From contig NZ_CP094358.1 in assembly GCF_022807975.1 (NCBI RefSeq), forward strand, positions 992,001 through 1,056,000: DNA of 64,000 nt. Direction: 5' to 3'. Origin of the DNA: Abyssalbus ytuae. GTDB taxonomy: Bacteria; Bacteroidota; Bacteroidia; Flavobacteriales; Flavobacteriaceae. How positions within the stretch are numbered: position 1 is the first letter of the stretch; the number at the start of each line of letters is the position of its first letter. A program made the position numbers and the translations under genes. The notes beneath the pieces were generated by a model that was not told the DNA's origin, made no database searches, and saw nothing but the letters and a program-made list of their open reading frames with translations. Positions 44,591-53,365 of the stretch are shown in pieces.

Positions 44591-45238
44591 ATGAAAACTT
44601 ATAATTTAATAATAGCAGACGATCATAAAATGTTTCTGGATGGTTTAATAAGCATCTTACAAGAAGATAAAAGATATAATATTTTATTTACTGCAAAAAA
44701 TGGTAATAATATTATAAAGTATCTGGAAATAAATTCCGATACGAATGTAGATATGGTAATTACTGATATTTCTATGCCGGAAATGGATGGAATTACCTTA
44801 AATAAAATGATAAAAGAAAAATTCCCCGCTGTTAAAACCCTCATACTGAGTATGCATAATGACGGTGACAGAATTCAAAAAGTTATTGAAAACGATGCTG
44901 ACGGATATATTTTAAAGAATGCCGAGAAAAGTGAACTTCTTAAAGCTGTTGAAACAATATTCAGTGGTGAAAAGTTTTTTTCGGAAAGTGTTAAGTCGGC
45001 TTATATGAATAAAATTATCTCCAACAAAAAAGAAGAACAGATTAAACTTACAGAAAGAGAGATTGATGTGATTAAATTAATTGCCCAGGAACACACTACA
45101 CAGGAAATTGCCGAAAAACTGTTTTTAAGCAAACACACTGTTGAAAGTTACCGGAAAACATTAATAGCAAAACTGAACGTAAGAAACCTTGCCGGCCTTA
45201 CAAAATATGCGTTAAAAATGGGATACATAAAAAACTGA
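44591..45238 (+). CDS. NarL/FixJ-type response regulator
   Basis: The 215-residue protein has an intact receiver: acidic pair D10-D11 in IIADDHKMF, phospho-acceptor D59 in VITDISMPEMDG, and the conserved Lys in GYILKNAEK. A LuxR-type DNA-binding domain follows (LTEREIDVIKLIAQEHTTQE, SKHTVESYRKTLIAKL). Unlike the regulator at 35526 it has all key residues. It follows the histidine kinase gene 42101-44206 by 384 bp and is its probable partner. Confidence 0.93.
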   Translation: MKTYNLIIADDHKMFLDGLISILQEDKRYNILFTAKNGNNIIKYLEINSDTNVDMVITDISMPEMDGITLNKMIKEKFPAVKTLILSMHNDGDRIQKVIENDADGYILKNAEKSELLKAVETIFSGEKFFSESVKSAYMNKIISNKKEEQIKLTEREIDVIKLIAQEHTTQEIAEKLFLSKHTVESYRKTLIAKLNVRNLAGLTKYALKMGYIKN

Positions 45239-45247
45239 ATTAAAAAA

Positions 45248-45324
45248 GCCGGCAACACCTTTCCCAAATAAACCATACATAACTAACTACCCAAATTGTC
45301 CAAAAACATAAGAGTGTTACCGGC
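45248..45324. repeat. Inverted repeat between convergent genes
   Basis: The arms gccggcaacac (45248-45258) and gtgttaccggc (45314-45324) match with one mismatch. They enclose a loop of 55 bases between the regulator gene (ends 45238) and the PorP/SprF gene (ends 45336). The loop is long for a simple terminator, but it may serve as one in both directions. Confidence 0.5.
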
Positions 45325-45335
45325 AAAACTGAAAC

Positions 45336-46244
45336 TTAATTAAATTTACTGCCAAAGCCCTTTCCAAAACGATAACTCAATACAATTCCGTGGGTTTTTC
45401 CCAATGGAGAATTTCCTAATGATGGATTGAAATTATATATCATTCTCCAGTTTCGTGAAAGGTAAAATCCTGCGAAAATATTTAAGGTGGAGGTGGTTCT
45501 GTATCCTGCTCCGAACTCGAACTTATTCAGGTAATTAAAAACCGCATTTATATCTACCTGCCAGGGAGCTCCGTTGGTATATTTAAACAAAACACCTGGC
45601 TCAATAAATAAATACCGTGATGTATAAAACCTGTAACCCGCATTTAAATAATAATTACTGTTTATCTCTACATTATTTTCACCTGAAATTGAAGAATCCA
45701 ATAAGTTTGGTACTGAAAAGCCTACATAAAAATTCCGGTTATTATAAAAAACCCCTATACCAAAAGACGGTACGGTTGCAGTAATATTATCTTGAAAGTT
45801 AGGGTCTTCTGAAATATTCAGATCTAATAAATCTTCTTTATAATAGCTAATTCCACCTATTAACCCCAGGCTTAAGGACTGTGGAGAGTAATACCAATCC
45901 GACTGGTAATCTGCATAACCCAAATTAAGCTTAAAAGCATATGTGCCATATACCCCGGTTTTGCTGGTAACTCCAATTTTGTCCTGAATAAGCATTCCTC
46001 CAATGCCTATTTTACTATTGACAGGTCCGTGAGCAGCAAAACTTATGGTGGAAGGAGATCCCTCGATACCATTTAAAAAAGTTCTTCCTGATAATACAGC
46101 TTCCGCCTCTTCATAGAAACCGGAAAATGAAGGGTTAATAACTAAGGTATTATATCTGTAATCAGCAAATACAGGTGTTTGCTGACCATAAGCTTTTATT
46201 AATCCCAGAATAATAAATATATATAGTAAATTTTTATTTAACAT
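45336..46244 (-). CDS. PorP/SprF family type IX secretion-associated outer membrane protein
   Basis: The signal peptide (MLNKNLLYIFIILGLIKAYG) is followed by TPVFADYRYNTLVINPSFSG, the family's start, and then a barrel-like series of strands ending LSYRFGKGFGSKFN. Members sit next to genes of large CHU_C adhesins and help attach or export them, as SprF does for SprB. Here the partner is the gene at 46251-50234, only 6 bp upstream. Confidence 0.93.
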   Translation of the reverse strand: MLNKNLLYIFIILGLIKAYGQQTPVFADYRYNTLVINPSFSGFYEEAEAVLSGRTFLNGIEGSPSTISFAAHGPVNSKIGIGGMLIQDKIGVTSKTGVYGTYAFKLNLGYADYQSDWYYSPQSLSLGLIGGISYYKEDLLDLNISEDPNFQDNITATVPSFGIGVFYNNRNFYVGFSVPNLLDSSISGENNVEINSNYYLNAGYRFYTSRYLFIEPGVLFKYTNGAPWQVDINAVFNYLNKFEFGAGYRTTSTLNIFAGFYLSRNWRMIYNFNPSLGNSPLGKTHGIVLSYRFGKGFGSKFN

Positions 46245-46250
46245 CTTAAA

Positions 46251-49200
46251 TTATCTTTTAATAACTACAAATCCTTCTGTTCTTCTTTCCCGTTCACCAT
46301 CCTTAAAGCGGATTATAAAAAAGTATGTTCCCTCTGGAAGATCTCCTGCCCCCAACGATCCTTTTCTGTTGGCAGTACCGTTAAAAACAACCGAAGTATT
46401 ATTATATCCTTGTGCTTCATAAATGAGATCTCCCCACCTGTTAAAAACCTGAACCCTATTGTTCGGATAATTTTCTATTCCGTTTATTTTCCAAAATTCA
46501 TTGATGCCATCATTATCCGGGGAGAAGCCATATTTCTTTTTATTTAGTAAAGGCAATTCAACCACCACTGTAATATCATCGGAGGTGGCACAACCATTTT
46601 CTGAAAAGAATGTGACTGTATAAACCGTTGTTTCCTCAGGACTTGCAACAGGATTAGCTATAAGAGGATTGGACAAGCCAGTTGCAGGTTGCCATTCAAA
46701 TCTGCCATTAACATTTATAAATGCTTCTAATTGAACTTCCTCCCCTGCTTGAATTGTAACATCACTCCCGGCATTAATATGCGGCAGGGTTTCTTGTTCT
46801 ATTGTGAATGTGCATTCATCTACATTCCCGCTAATATCCGTAGCAGTTAAAGTGATGGTCATTCCGGCGGTGAAAGCACTCCCTGCTGCAGGGTTTTGTG
46901 TGATTACCGGGTTCGGGTCCGTATCGTCCGTAGCGGTTACCATACCCATATAATCCGGGATAGTGACCGTTCCGCAAGGCAGTTCCTGGTCGGCTATACA
47001 GCTTATTGTTGGGTCAGTGGTATCGGCTGCCTGGTTTACTGTAAAAGTACACGGCCTTGCATTACCGGAAGCATCCGTTGCGGTGATTGTTACTGTCATA
47101 CCATTGGTAAAAGCACTGCCTGCCAAAGGGCTTTGGGTAACTACTGGCGATGCATCACAATTATCTGTCACACTTACCATAGAAGTATAATCCGGTAAAA
47201 CTGATCCGGCCGACAAGGTTTGGTCTGCCAGACAGGTGAAATCGGGTTGCTGGGTGTCTGCCGTCTGATTGATGATAAACGTACAGGGAATACTCTCATT
47301 ACCACTGGTATCCGTAGCAGTTAAAGTGATAGTCATTCCGGCGGTGAAAGCACTCCCTGCTGCAGGGTTTTGTGTGATTACCGGGTTCGGGTCCGTATCG
47401 TCCGTAGCGGTTACCATACCCGTATAATCCGGGATGGTGACCGTTCCGCAAGGCAGTTCCTGGTCGGCTATACAGCTTATTGTCGGGGTAGTAGTGTCGG
47501 CTGCCTGATTTACTATAAAAGTGCACGGCCTTGCATTACCGGAAGCATCCGTTGCTATGATGGTTACACTCATGCCATCGGTAAAAGCACTTCCGGCCAC
47601 AGGGCTTTGGGTAACTACTGGCGATGCATCACAATTATCTGTCACACTTACCATAGAGGTATAATCCGGTAAAACTGATCCGGCCGACAAGGTTTGGTCT
47701 GCCAGACAGGTGAAATCGGGTTGCTGGGTGTCTGCCGTCTGATTGATGATAAACGTACAGGGAATACTCTCATTACCACTGGTATCCGTAGCAGTTAAAG
47801 TGATAGTCATTCCGGCGGTGAAAGCACTCCCTGCTGCAGGGTTTTGTATGATTACCGGGTTCGGGTCCGTATCGTCCGTAGCGGTTACCATACCCGTATA
47901 ATCCGGGATGGTGACCGTTCCGCAAGGCAGTTCCTGGTCGGCTATACAGCTTATTGTCGGGGTAGTAGTGTCGGCTGCCTGATTTACTATAAAAGTGCAC
48001 GGCCTTGCATTACCGGAAGCATCCGTTGCTGTGATGGTTACACTCATGCCATCGGTAAAAGCACTTCCGGCCACAGGGCTTTGGGTAACTACTGGCGATG
48101 CATCACAATTATCTGTCACACTTACCATAGAAGTATAATCCGGTAAAACTGATCCGGCCGACAAGGTTTGGTCTGCCAGACAGGTGAAATCGGGTTGCTG
48201 GGTGTCTGCCGTCTGATTGATGATAAACGTACAGGGAATACTCTCATTACCACTGGCATCGGTAGCAGTTAAAGTGATGGTCATTCCGGCGGTGAAAGCA
48301 CTCCCTGCTGCAGGGTTTTGTGTGATTACCGGGTTCGGGTCCGTATCGTCCGTAGCGGTTACCATACCCGTATAATCCGGGATAGTGACCGTTCCGCAAG
48401 GCAGTTCCTGGTCGGCTATACAGCTTATTGTCGGGGTAGTGGTGTCGGCTGCAGGCAATGTGGTTATATTATTTAAATGATAAATAATCCCCTGGTTTCC
48501 TGCTGCATCTTCTAAAAACAGATAGACATCATAAGTAGTATCGGATGCTAATGAAGTAATGACTTCCTGAATATCTGTATTGGCTGTATTCATTAAAAAA
48601 TTGTCAGATAGTACTGCTCCTGTTCCATTTAAAATTTCATCATGAATGGGTGACCCGGAAAAGTTTCCCGGATAAACAGCATAGTGTATGGTACCGGTTT
48701 CAGGGCCGTTTACTACTAAGGTAAAGCCTGTGGTAGTTTCATTTATAGCCTGAGGGTAGCCTGTATTTAAAGGCATAGCATAATGATCGCCTCCAAAAAT
48801 AACATAAGCTTCTCCTGTTCTTTCAGTAGAACCAACCGGAGTTTCTCCGGGGCTGCCTACAATAAAATCAGATATTCCATCCCCGTTAAAATCACCCCCT
48901 CCACTAGCAGGCCTGCCAATATTGGATGTCCTGAAACCGGGAATTATAAACCCGTTTGTTCCATCAAGAGTAGTTTCATTAATGGGATCAGGAAATCCTG
49001 TAGTACTACCAAATATTACAAAAGCTACGGCTTCTAATCCAAGAGAAGCATAAACAGAAATAAAATCGTTTATCCCGTCTTGGTTGATATCTCCTATAGA
49101 AGCAGAGGTTAGTCCACCTGGTAAAATAAATCCGTATGTTCCATCTTCTACGCTACTAAGAGGAATGTGTGAAGGAAAAGGGTCTGAAACTTCCTTACCA

Positions 49201-50234
49201 AATATTGCACTCCGTTCTGAGAAAAAATCGTCTATTCCATCATCATTAATGTCTCCCAACGTTCCTGTAAATGCTAAAAAATTTCCCCCAGTATGATCTA
49301 TTGTAAAAACTTCATTCACAGGAGATGTTTCCAGGTCTATTTGAGCGGTAAAAGTATTTCTTCCATAAAGTAAATGTGTGCGTTCTAATTGAGTACCTGC
49401 ACCTGATGACCAATCTCCAATTATCATATCATCTATCCCATCATTATTAATATCACCGGCTCCTCCAACTAAAAATCCAGGGATAGAAGAATTAGAATAT
49501 CTATTAATTCCGAAACCATTAGCACCATCTAACCAAGATTCATTAATACTATTTGGAAAATTAGATAATCTCCCAAAGATGACCCATACTGCCCTGGAAA
49601 AGTTAGCCCTACCTATTGCAAAATCATTGATATTATCACCGTTAATATCACCAAGATTAGCTATTTCATTAGCGGTATTTGCGCCTTGAATTAAAAAACC
49701 ATTAGTCCCGTCTGCATAATCAATATTAAAGGTTGCATTAAAAGGAATTGTTTTGCCATAAATAATCATTGTATCCCCCGAACTTACAATTGCCAAATCA
49801 TCAATTCCATCTCCGTTTATATCACCTAATCCTTCTACCGAATCGCCCATACGAGTACTCCCTGCAATTCCTTCAACAGCAAATCCATTAGTTCCATCCA
49901 AAGTATTAATATCAAACACAGCAGGTAACCCCATATTGCTCCCAAAAATAATGTAGGCAGCACCAGCAAGATCTAAACCATTTATATCTGCATTATTAAC
50001 CCCCAAAGCAATATCATCAAACCCATCATTATTAATGTCTCCTATAAATTTGGTTTCTGCTCCAAACTGAGATTCTGGATCAATTCCCGGAATACGAAAA
50101 CCATTATTACCATTTAAAGTAGTAATATCCAGGCTTGACGGATAAAGTTGCTGGGCACTCAATCTTGTTAAACCCAATACCATACAAACAATAATTAGCA
50201 AAGTGATTTTATAGAAAGGCGATCTTAAAAGCAT
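46251..50234 (-). CDS. T9SS-exported adhesin with FG-GAP and HYR repeats and CHU_C tail
   Basis: The ATG at 50234 is preferred (50285 adds a leader before the signal peptide) and gives 1,327 residues. A signal peptide is followed by about seven FG-GAP/integrin-alpha-like repeats (GDINGDGIDDLAI type, roughly residues 30-440). A fibronectin-like region comes next, then seven HYR-type repeats (TISCIADQELPCGTVTIPDY and DFTCLADQTLSAGSVLPDY types, arranged as pairs), a PKD-like segment and a C-terminal CHU_C gliding-motility-associated domain (YGFSPDNDGINEFWKINGIE). It is predicted to be exported by the T9SS and held at the surface, with the PorP/SprF gene next to it. Ligand unknown. Confidence 0.93.
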   Translation of the reverse strand: MLLRSPFYKITLLIIVCMVLGLTRLSAQQLYPSSLDITTLNGNNGFRIPGIDPESQFGAETKFIGDINNDGFDDIALGVNNADINGLDLAGAAYIIFGSNMGLPAVFDINTLDGTNGFAVEGIAGSTRMGDSVEGLGDINGDGIDDLAIVSSGDTMIIYGKTIPFNATFNIDYADGTNGFLIQGANTANEIANLGDINGDNINDFAIGRANFSRAVWVIFGRLSNFPNSINESWLDGANGFGINRYSNSSIPGFLVGGAGDINNDGIDDMIIGDWSSGAGTQLERTHLLYGRNTFTAQIDLETSPVNEVFTIDHTGGNFLAFTGTLGDINDDGIDDFFSERSAIFGKEVSDPFPSHIPLSSVEDGTYGFILPGGLTSASIGDINQDGINDFISVYASLGLEAVAFVIFGSTTGFPDPINETTLDGTNGFIIPGFRTSNIGRPASGGGDFNGDGISDFIVGSPGETPVGSTERTGEAYVIFGGDHYAMPLNTGYPQAINETTTGFTLVVNGPETGTIHYAVYPGNFSGSPIHDEILNGTGAVLSDNFLMNTANTDIQEVITSLASDTTYDVYLFLEDAAGNQGIIYHLNNITTLPAADTTTPTISCIADQELPCGTVTIPDYTGMVTATDDTDPNPVITQNPAAGSAFTAGMTITLTATDASGNESIPCTFIINQTADTQQPDFTCLADQTLSAGSVLPDYTSMVSVTDNCDASPVVTQSPVAGSAFTDGMSVTITATDASGNARPCTFIVNQAADTTTPTISCIADQELPCGTVTIPDYTGMVTATDDTDPNPVIIQNPAAGSAFTAGMTITLTATDTSGNESIPCTFIINQTADTQQPDFTCLADQTLSAGSVLPDYTSMVSVTDNCDASPVVTQSPVAGSAFTDGMSVTIIATDASGNARPCTFIVNQAADTTTPTISCIADQELPCGTVTIPDYTGMVTATDDTDPNPVITQNPAAGSAFTAGMTITLTATDTSGNESIPCTFIINQTADTQQPDFTCLADQTLSAGSVLPDYTSMVSVTDNCDASPVVTQSPLAGSAFTNGMTVTITATDASGNARPCTFTVNQAADTTDPTISCIADQELPCGTVTIPDYMGMVTATDDTDPNPVITQNPAAGSAFTAGMTITLTATDISGNVDECTFTIEQETLPHINAGSDVTIQAGEEVQLEAFINVNGRFEWQPATGLSNPLIANPVASPEETTVYTVTFFSENGCATSDDITVVVELPLLNKKKYGFSPDNDGINEFWKINGIENYPNNRVQVFNRWGDLIYEAQGYNNTSVVFNGTANRKGSLGAGDLPEGTYFFIIRFKDGERERRTEGFVVIKR
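46890..48440 (-). repeat. 474-bp tandem repeats encoding pairs of HYR domains
   Basis: Three full 474-bp units and a partial fourth follow one another in frame, each encoding two different HYR domains (158 residues). Units are almost identical at the DNA level; for instance, 47299-47526 and 47773-48000 translate identically even in an unused frame. The in-frame period permits gain or loss of repeats without breaking the gene. Copy number might be miscounted in assemblies. Confidence 0.9.
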
Positions 50235-50440
50235 AATTAAATATTTTGATACAAAACTATAGTCCGAACCACTTTTAAAAATCACTATAATCAGTGGTTT
50301 TAATTGTATATATCCCCCCAGTTTTCAGGGTATTAATTTTCACTTTTTATGGTATACCCCGGCGTAGTGACTGATCATAAATTTGCCCCGTATCCAAACA
50401 GATACGTAAAAGATTTATTAACAATTTAAAATTTAAAATT

Positions 50441-50860
50441 ATGCAATGGGGAATCACTTTAATCCTGTTAAGTATTATTGCAGTGCCTTCTTTAATATTA
50501 TCAAGAAAGCCTGAAGCAAAAGAATTATTAGCAAAAATTGAACCTTACCAAGGGTGGATAGGCCTTGTGTTTTGTTTCTGGGGAATTTGGGGAATTATTA
50601 CCTGTGTTCTCAATTTAGACTGGTTAACCAAATGGCCTGTTTGGTGGGCTACACTTCTGGCAGGCAACTCCATAGAAGCCATTTTAGGTTTCATGCTTGG
50701 ATTTGGTACTATTAACAAACTTGTTTTATCTAAAAACGCCACTGCTCAGGAAAAAGCTTCAAGATTAAGAGAAAAGCTTGCCCCAAAGTTGGGGAAGCTT
50801 GGAATTTTAGGAATATTCGTAGGTATATGGATGATTGTTGCTTCATTCCTATTCTTTTAA
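50441..50860 (+). CDS. Hypothetical membrane protein, 139 residues
   Basis: The product has four hydrophobic helices (about residues 4-22, 36-60, 66-92 and 116-138) and a short charged loop ([20 protein letters not shown]). Tryptophans are many. I do not recognise the family, and no charged residues lie within the helices to suggest transport. It starts a group of three plus-strand genes (50441-52209), all apparently for membrane or exported proteins. Confidence 0.75.
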   Translation: MQWGITLILLSIIAVPSLILSRKPEAKELLAKIEPYQGWIGLVFCFWGIWGIITCVLNLDWLTKWPVWWATLLAGNSIEAILGFMLGFGTINKLVLSKNATAQEKASRLREKLAPKLGKLGILGIFVGIWMIVASFLFF

Positions 50861-50889
50861 AAGACTCTGTTTAAACTTATTTTTTAATA

Positions 50890-51507
50890 ATGAAATATCA
50901 CTTTTTTAGTTTAATAATATTTTTTGCATTGTTTAAAACTATGGGACAGGTAAAACACAATTCTATTTATGTAGCAGGTGAGACCTCCTACAACCACACA
51001 AAACCTGCTTTGTACACAGCTTATGTTCATATTAAAGAACTTATTCCTGACGGGTATAGTTATGTTTCCGATAAAAAAACTGTGGACCAGGTTTTTACGG
51101 ATTACAAAAATAAACTTGTAGAAAAAAAAGTTGATGTACAAAAGTTGAAAGAAAATGAATTACTGTTTTTTTATACAGGGTATCAGGAAAGCGTCGAACA
51201 AAAGTTTTATACTTTTAAAACAACTTCTCAATCGGAATTTAAAACTTTTCTTAAGACAAAAATAAATGGAATATACTTTTTAAATATTGAAGTTTTTTTT
51301 GATAACCTGTCTACGGAAGATATCGCCGGACTTTCTGCAAAAGCAATAAATGACGCTCGGGAAAGAGCAGAAAAAATTGCTGAAAAAATGAACAGAAAAA
51401 TCGGAAAAGTACTCTACATAGAAAATAAAAACACAAAAAACGTTTATAGCAACTATTACCAGGCACCCAATATCCATGCAGTGGGTGTTGAATTTGAATT
51501 ACTTTAA
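50890..51507 (+). CDS. Exported SIMPL (DUF541)-like protein
   Basis: The 205-residue protein has a signal peptide ending FKTMGQ. The C-terminal segment (AINDARERAEKIAEKMNRKI then GKVLYIEN) is the characteristic helix-strand of SIMPL/DUF541 domains, and the N-terminal IYVAGETS strand fits too. Such proteins are periplasmic and linked to envelope stress, with no enzymatic role known. It lies 29 bp after the membrane-protein gene and 24 bp before the LipL32-like gene. Confidence 0.65.
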   Translation: MKYHFFSLIIFFALFKTMGQVKHNSIYVAGETSYNHTKPALYTAYVHIKELIPDGYSYVSDKKTVDQVFTDYKNKLVEKKVDVQKLKENELLFFYTGYQESVEQKFYTFKTTSQSEFKTFLKTKINGIYFLNIEVFFDNLSTEDIAGLSAKAINDARERAEKIAEKMNRKIGKVLYIENKNTKNVYSNYYQAPNIHAVGVEFELL

Positions 51508-51531
51508 AAACCAAACAAAAATTAAAAACAA

Positions 51532-52209
51532 ATGAAAAATCTAATTTCTTTTTGCATTGTTGCATTAATAAGCTTTACGGGCTTAAATGCACAAAAACTC
51601 GGAAAATTCGGAAGTTCTTCCGAGAAAAAAATTGGTCCGAAAACCATAAGGGTCCCTTATACGGATGTTATTTCCTACAAAGGTTTTGCCTCCCCCGGAA
51701 ACGAAGATGAAATAAAAGACGGTAAAAAGTTTTACTACATATATGTATGGATTCCCCTGGCTGCACCTGAACTTGGCGTGAGAATGATGTCGCCGGTGGG
51801 AAAAGTAAAAATTAAAAACGCTATAGAATCTAAAGCTTATACTGAAAATGCCGGCTCTTCTGATTATTTTGACACTTACATTACTCTTGAAAGATCGGAT
51901 ATTATCAAAAAGGAGAACATCAGCCAAGAAGGTGTAAAAAATGCTACCTGGGTTACTCTCAAGTATAACGATGACAGCAGTGAAATGCCTGCTTTACCAA
52001 ACGGCAGCAAATACAACTCTTTATTAAGATATACAAGTGATATAAATAACCCAACCAAAGCTTTAACCGCGGGTTTATACCGCATTGGTTTTACTACTTA
52101 TAAAGTGGGGGAAGTAAAAGGAACATTTTTAGCCGAAGTGGGTGCTCCTGTTAAATTGCCTGGAGTTGCAATGGCTAAAACCATAGAAAAATTAAAAGAA
52201 TCTTTATAA
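51532..52209 (+). CDS. LipL32-family exported protein
   Basis: The 225-residue protein has a signal peptide (to about residue 20, GLNAQ). The core contains YYIYVWIPLAAPELGVRMMSPVG, DTYITLERSDII and GLYRIGFTTYKVGEVKGTF (shortened here), which match the Leptospira major surface protein LipL32 closely in my memory. Unlike LipL32 it has no lipobox cysteine after the signal. LipL32 relatives also occur in marine bacteria and their function there is unknown. A terminator follows at 52249-52282. Confidence 0.8.
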   Translation: MKNLISFCIVALISFTGLNAQKLGKFGSSSEKKIGPKTIRVPYTDVISYKGFASPGNEDEIKDGKKFYYIYVWIPLAAPELGVRMMSPVGKVKIKNAIESKAYTENAGSSDYFDTYITLERSDIIKKENISQEGVKNATWVTLKYNDDSSEMPALPNGSKYNSLLRYTSDINNPTKALTAGLYRIGFTTYKVGEVKGTFLAEVGAPVKLPGVAMAKTIEKLKESL

Positions 52210-52248
52210 AGGATGATGCGCTTGATTAATTCATAATTTAATTTGGAA

Positions 52249-52282
52249 AAAACCCTCCCCTGCTGCCTACGGGGAGGGTTTT
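52249..52282. terminator. Bidirectional terminator between the LipL32-like gene and rlmN
   Basis: A perfect 12-bp stem (aaaaccctcccc / ggggagggtttt) with a 10-base loop lies between convergent genes. T-rich runs follow on both strands, so it can serve both. It reaches into the last bases of rlmN (stop at 52281). Confidence 0.88.
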
Positions 52283-53321
52283 AACTTTTATTTGCCAGTT
52301 GCCCGCAGGCAGCATCAATGTCTTTGCCCCGTGACCTGCGCACAGTAACTGTTATATTATTTTTCTCCAGTATTTCCTTATACATTTCTATAGCTCCACT
52401 CTCTGCCTGCTTAAACTCTCCGTTATCAATCGGGTTATACTCTATGAGATTTACCTTGGAAGGTGCAAACCTGCAAAAACGAATTAATGCTTCAACATCT
52501 CTTTTTTTATCGTTTATCCCTTTCCAGACCACATATTCATAAGTAATGCGACTTTTTGTTTTAGAATACCAGTATTCCAACGCTTCTCTTAAATCTTTTA
52601 ACGGAAAGTTTTCATTAAACGGCATTATAGATGTTCTTACCTCATCTATTGCCGAGTGTAGTGAAACTGCCAGTTTGAATTTAACATCGTCATCTGCCAG
52701 TTTTTTTATCATTTTAGGAACTCCCGAAGTGGATACCGTAATTCTTTTGGCTGACATTCCCAATCCCTCCGGAGATGTTATTTTATCAATAGCCTTTAAA
52801 ACATTATTATAATTCATCAAAGGTTCACCCATGCCCATAAATACTATATTGCTCAAAGGCCTATTATGGTACAGCCTGCTCTCGTTATCTATAGCAACCA
52901 CCTGATCATAAATTTCATCAGGATTGAGATTTCTCATTCTTTTTAACCGGGCTGTGGCACAAAATTTACAATCTAAACTACACCCTACCTGACTTGAAAC
53001 ACAGGCTGTGGTTCGGGTATCGGTGGGTATTAAAACGGACTCTACTACCAAACCATCGTGCAAACGTACGGCATTTTTAATTGTCCCATCATTACTGCGC
53101 TGCATTTGGTCAACTTTTATGTGATTAATCACAAAATTATCTTCCAGCATCTGGCGGGTCTCTTTTGAAACATTGGTCATTTCTTCAAAAGAGTGTACCG
53201 CTTTACCCCATAACCATTCATAAACCTGGTTACCCCTAAAAGCTTTATCGCCATGGGAAACAAAAAAATCGCGTAATTGTTCTTTGGTCAATGATCTTAT
53301 ATCTTTCCTGGTACCTTGCAT
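52281..53321 (-). CDS. rlmN: 23S rRNA/tRNA adenine-C2 methyltransferase RlmN
   Basis: This radical-SAM methyltransferase modifies A2503 of 23S rRNA and A37 of some tRNAs. The iron-sulfur cysteines C114, C118 and C121 are in GCSLDCKFCATA. FMGMGEPLMNYNNV and the C-terminal region with RRSRGKDIDAACGQL (catalytic Cys) are complete. It is 346 residues, of normal length, and ends in the shared terminator. Confidence 0.97.
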   Translation of the reverse strand: MQGTRKDIRSLTKEQLRDFFVSHGDKAFRGNQVYEWLWGKAVHSFEEMTNVSKETRQMLEDNFVINHIKVDQMQRSNDGTIKNAVRLHDGLVVESVLIPTDTRTTACVSSQVGCSLDCKFCATARLKRMRNLNPDEIYDQVVAIDNESRLYHNRPLSNIVFMGMGEPLMNYNNVLKAIDKITSPEGLGMSAKRITVSTSGVPKMIKKLADDDVKFKLAVSLHSAIDEVRTSIMPFNENFPLKDLREALEYWYSKTKSRITYEYVVWKGINDKKRDVEALIRFCRFAPSKVNLIEYNPIDNGEFKQAESGAIEMYKEILEKNNITVTVRRSRGKDIDAACGQLANKS

Positions 53322-53365
53322 GCTGCAAAATTAAGCAGATTATGAATAGTAAAAGAATTTCAACT

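Noticed and set aside
46896-48146. Plus-strand frames of about 100 codons opposite the adhesin gene
   Set aside because: They repeat with the 474-bp period and are antisense shadows of the HYR repeats.
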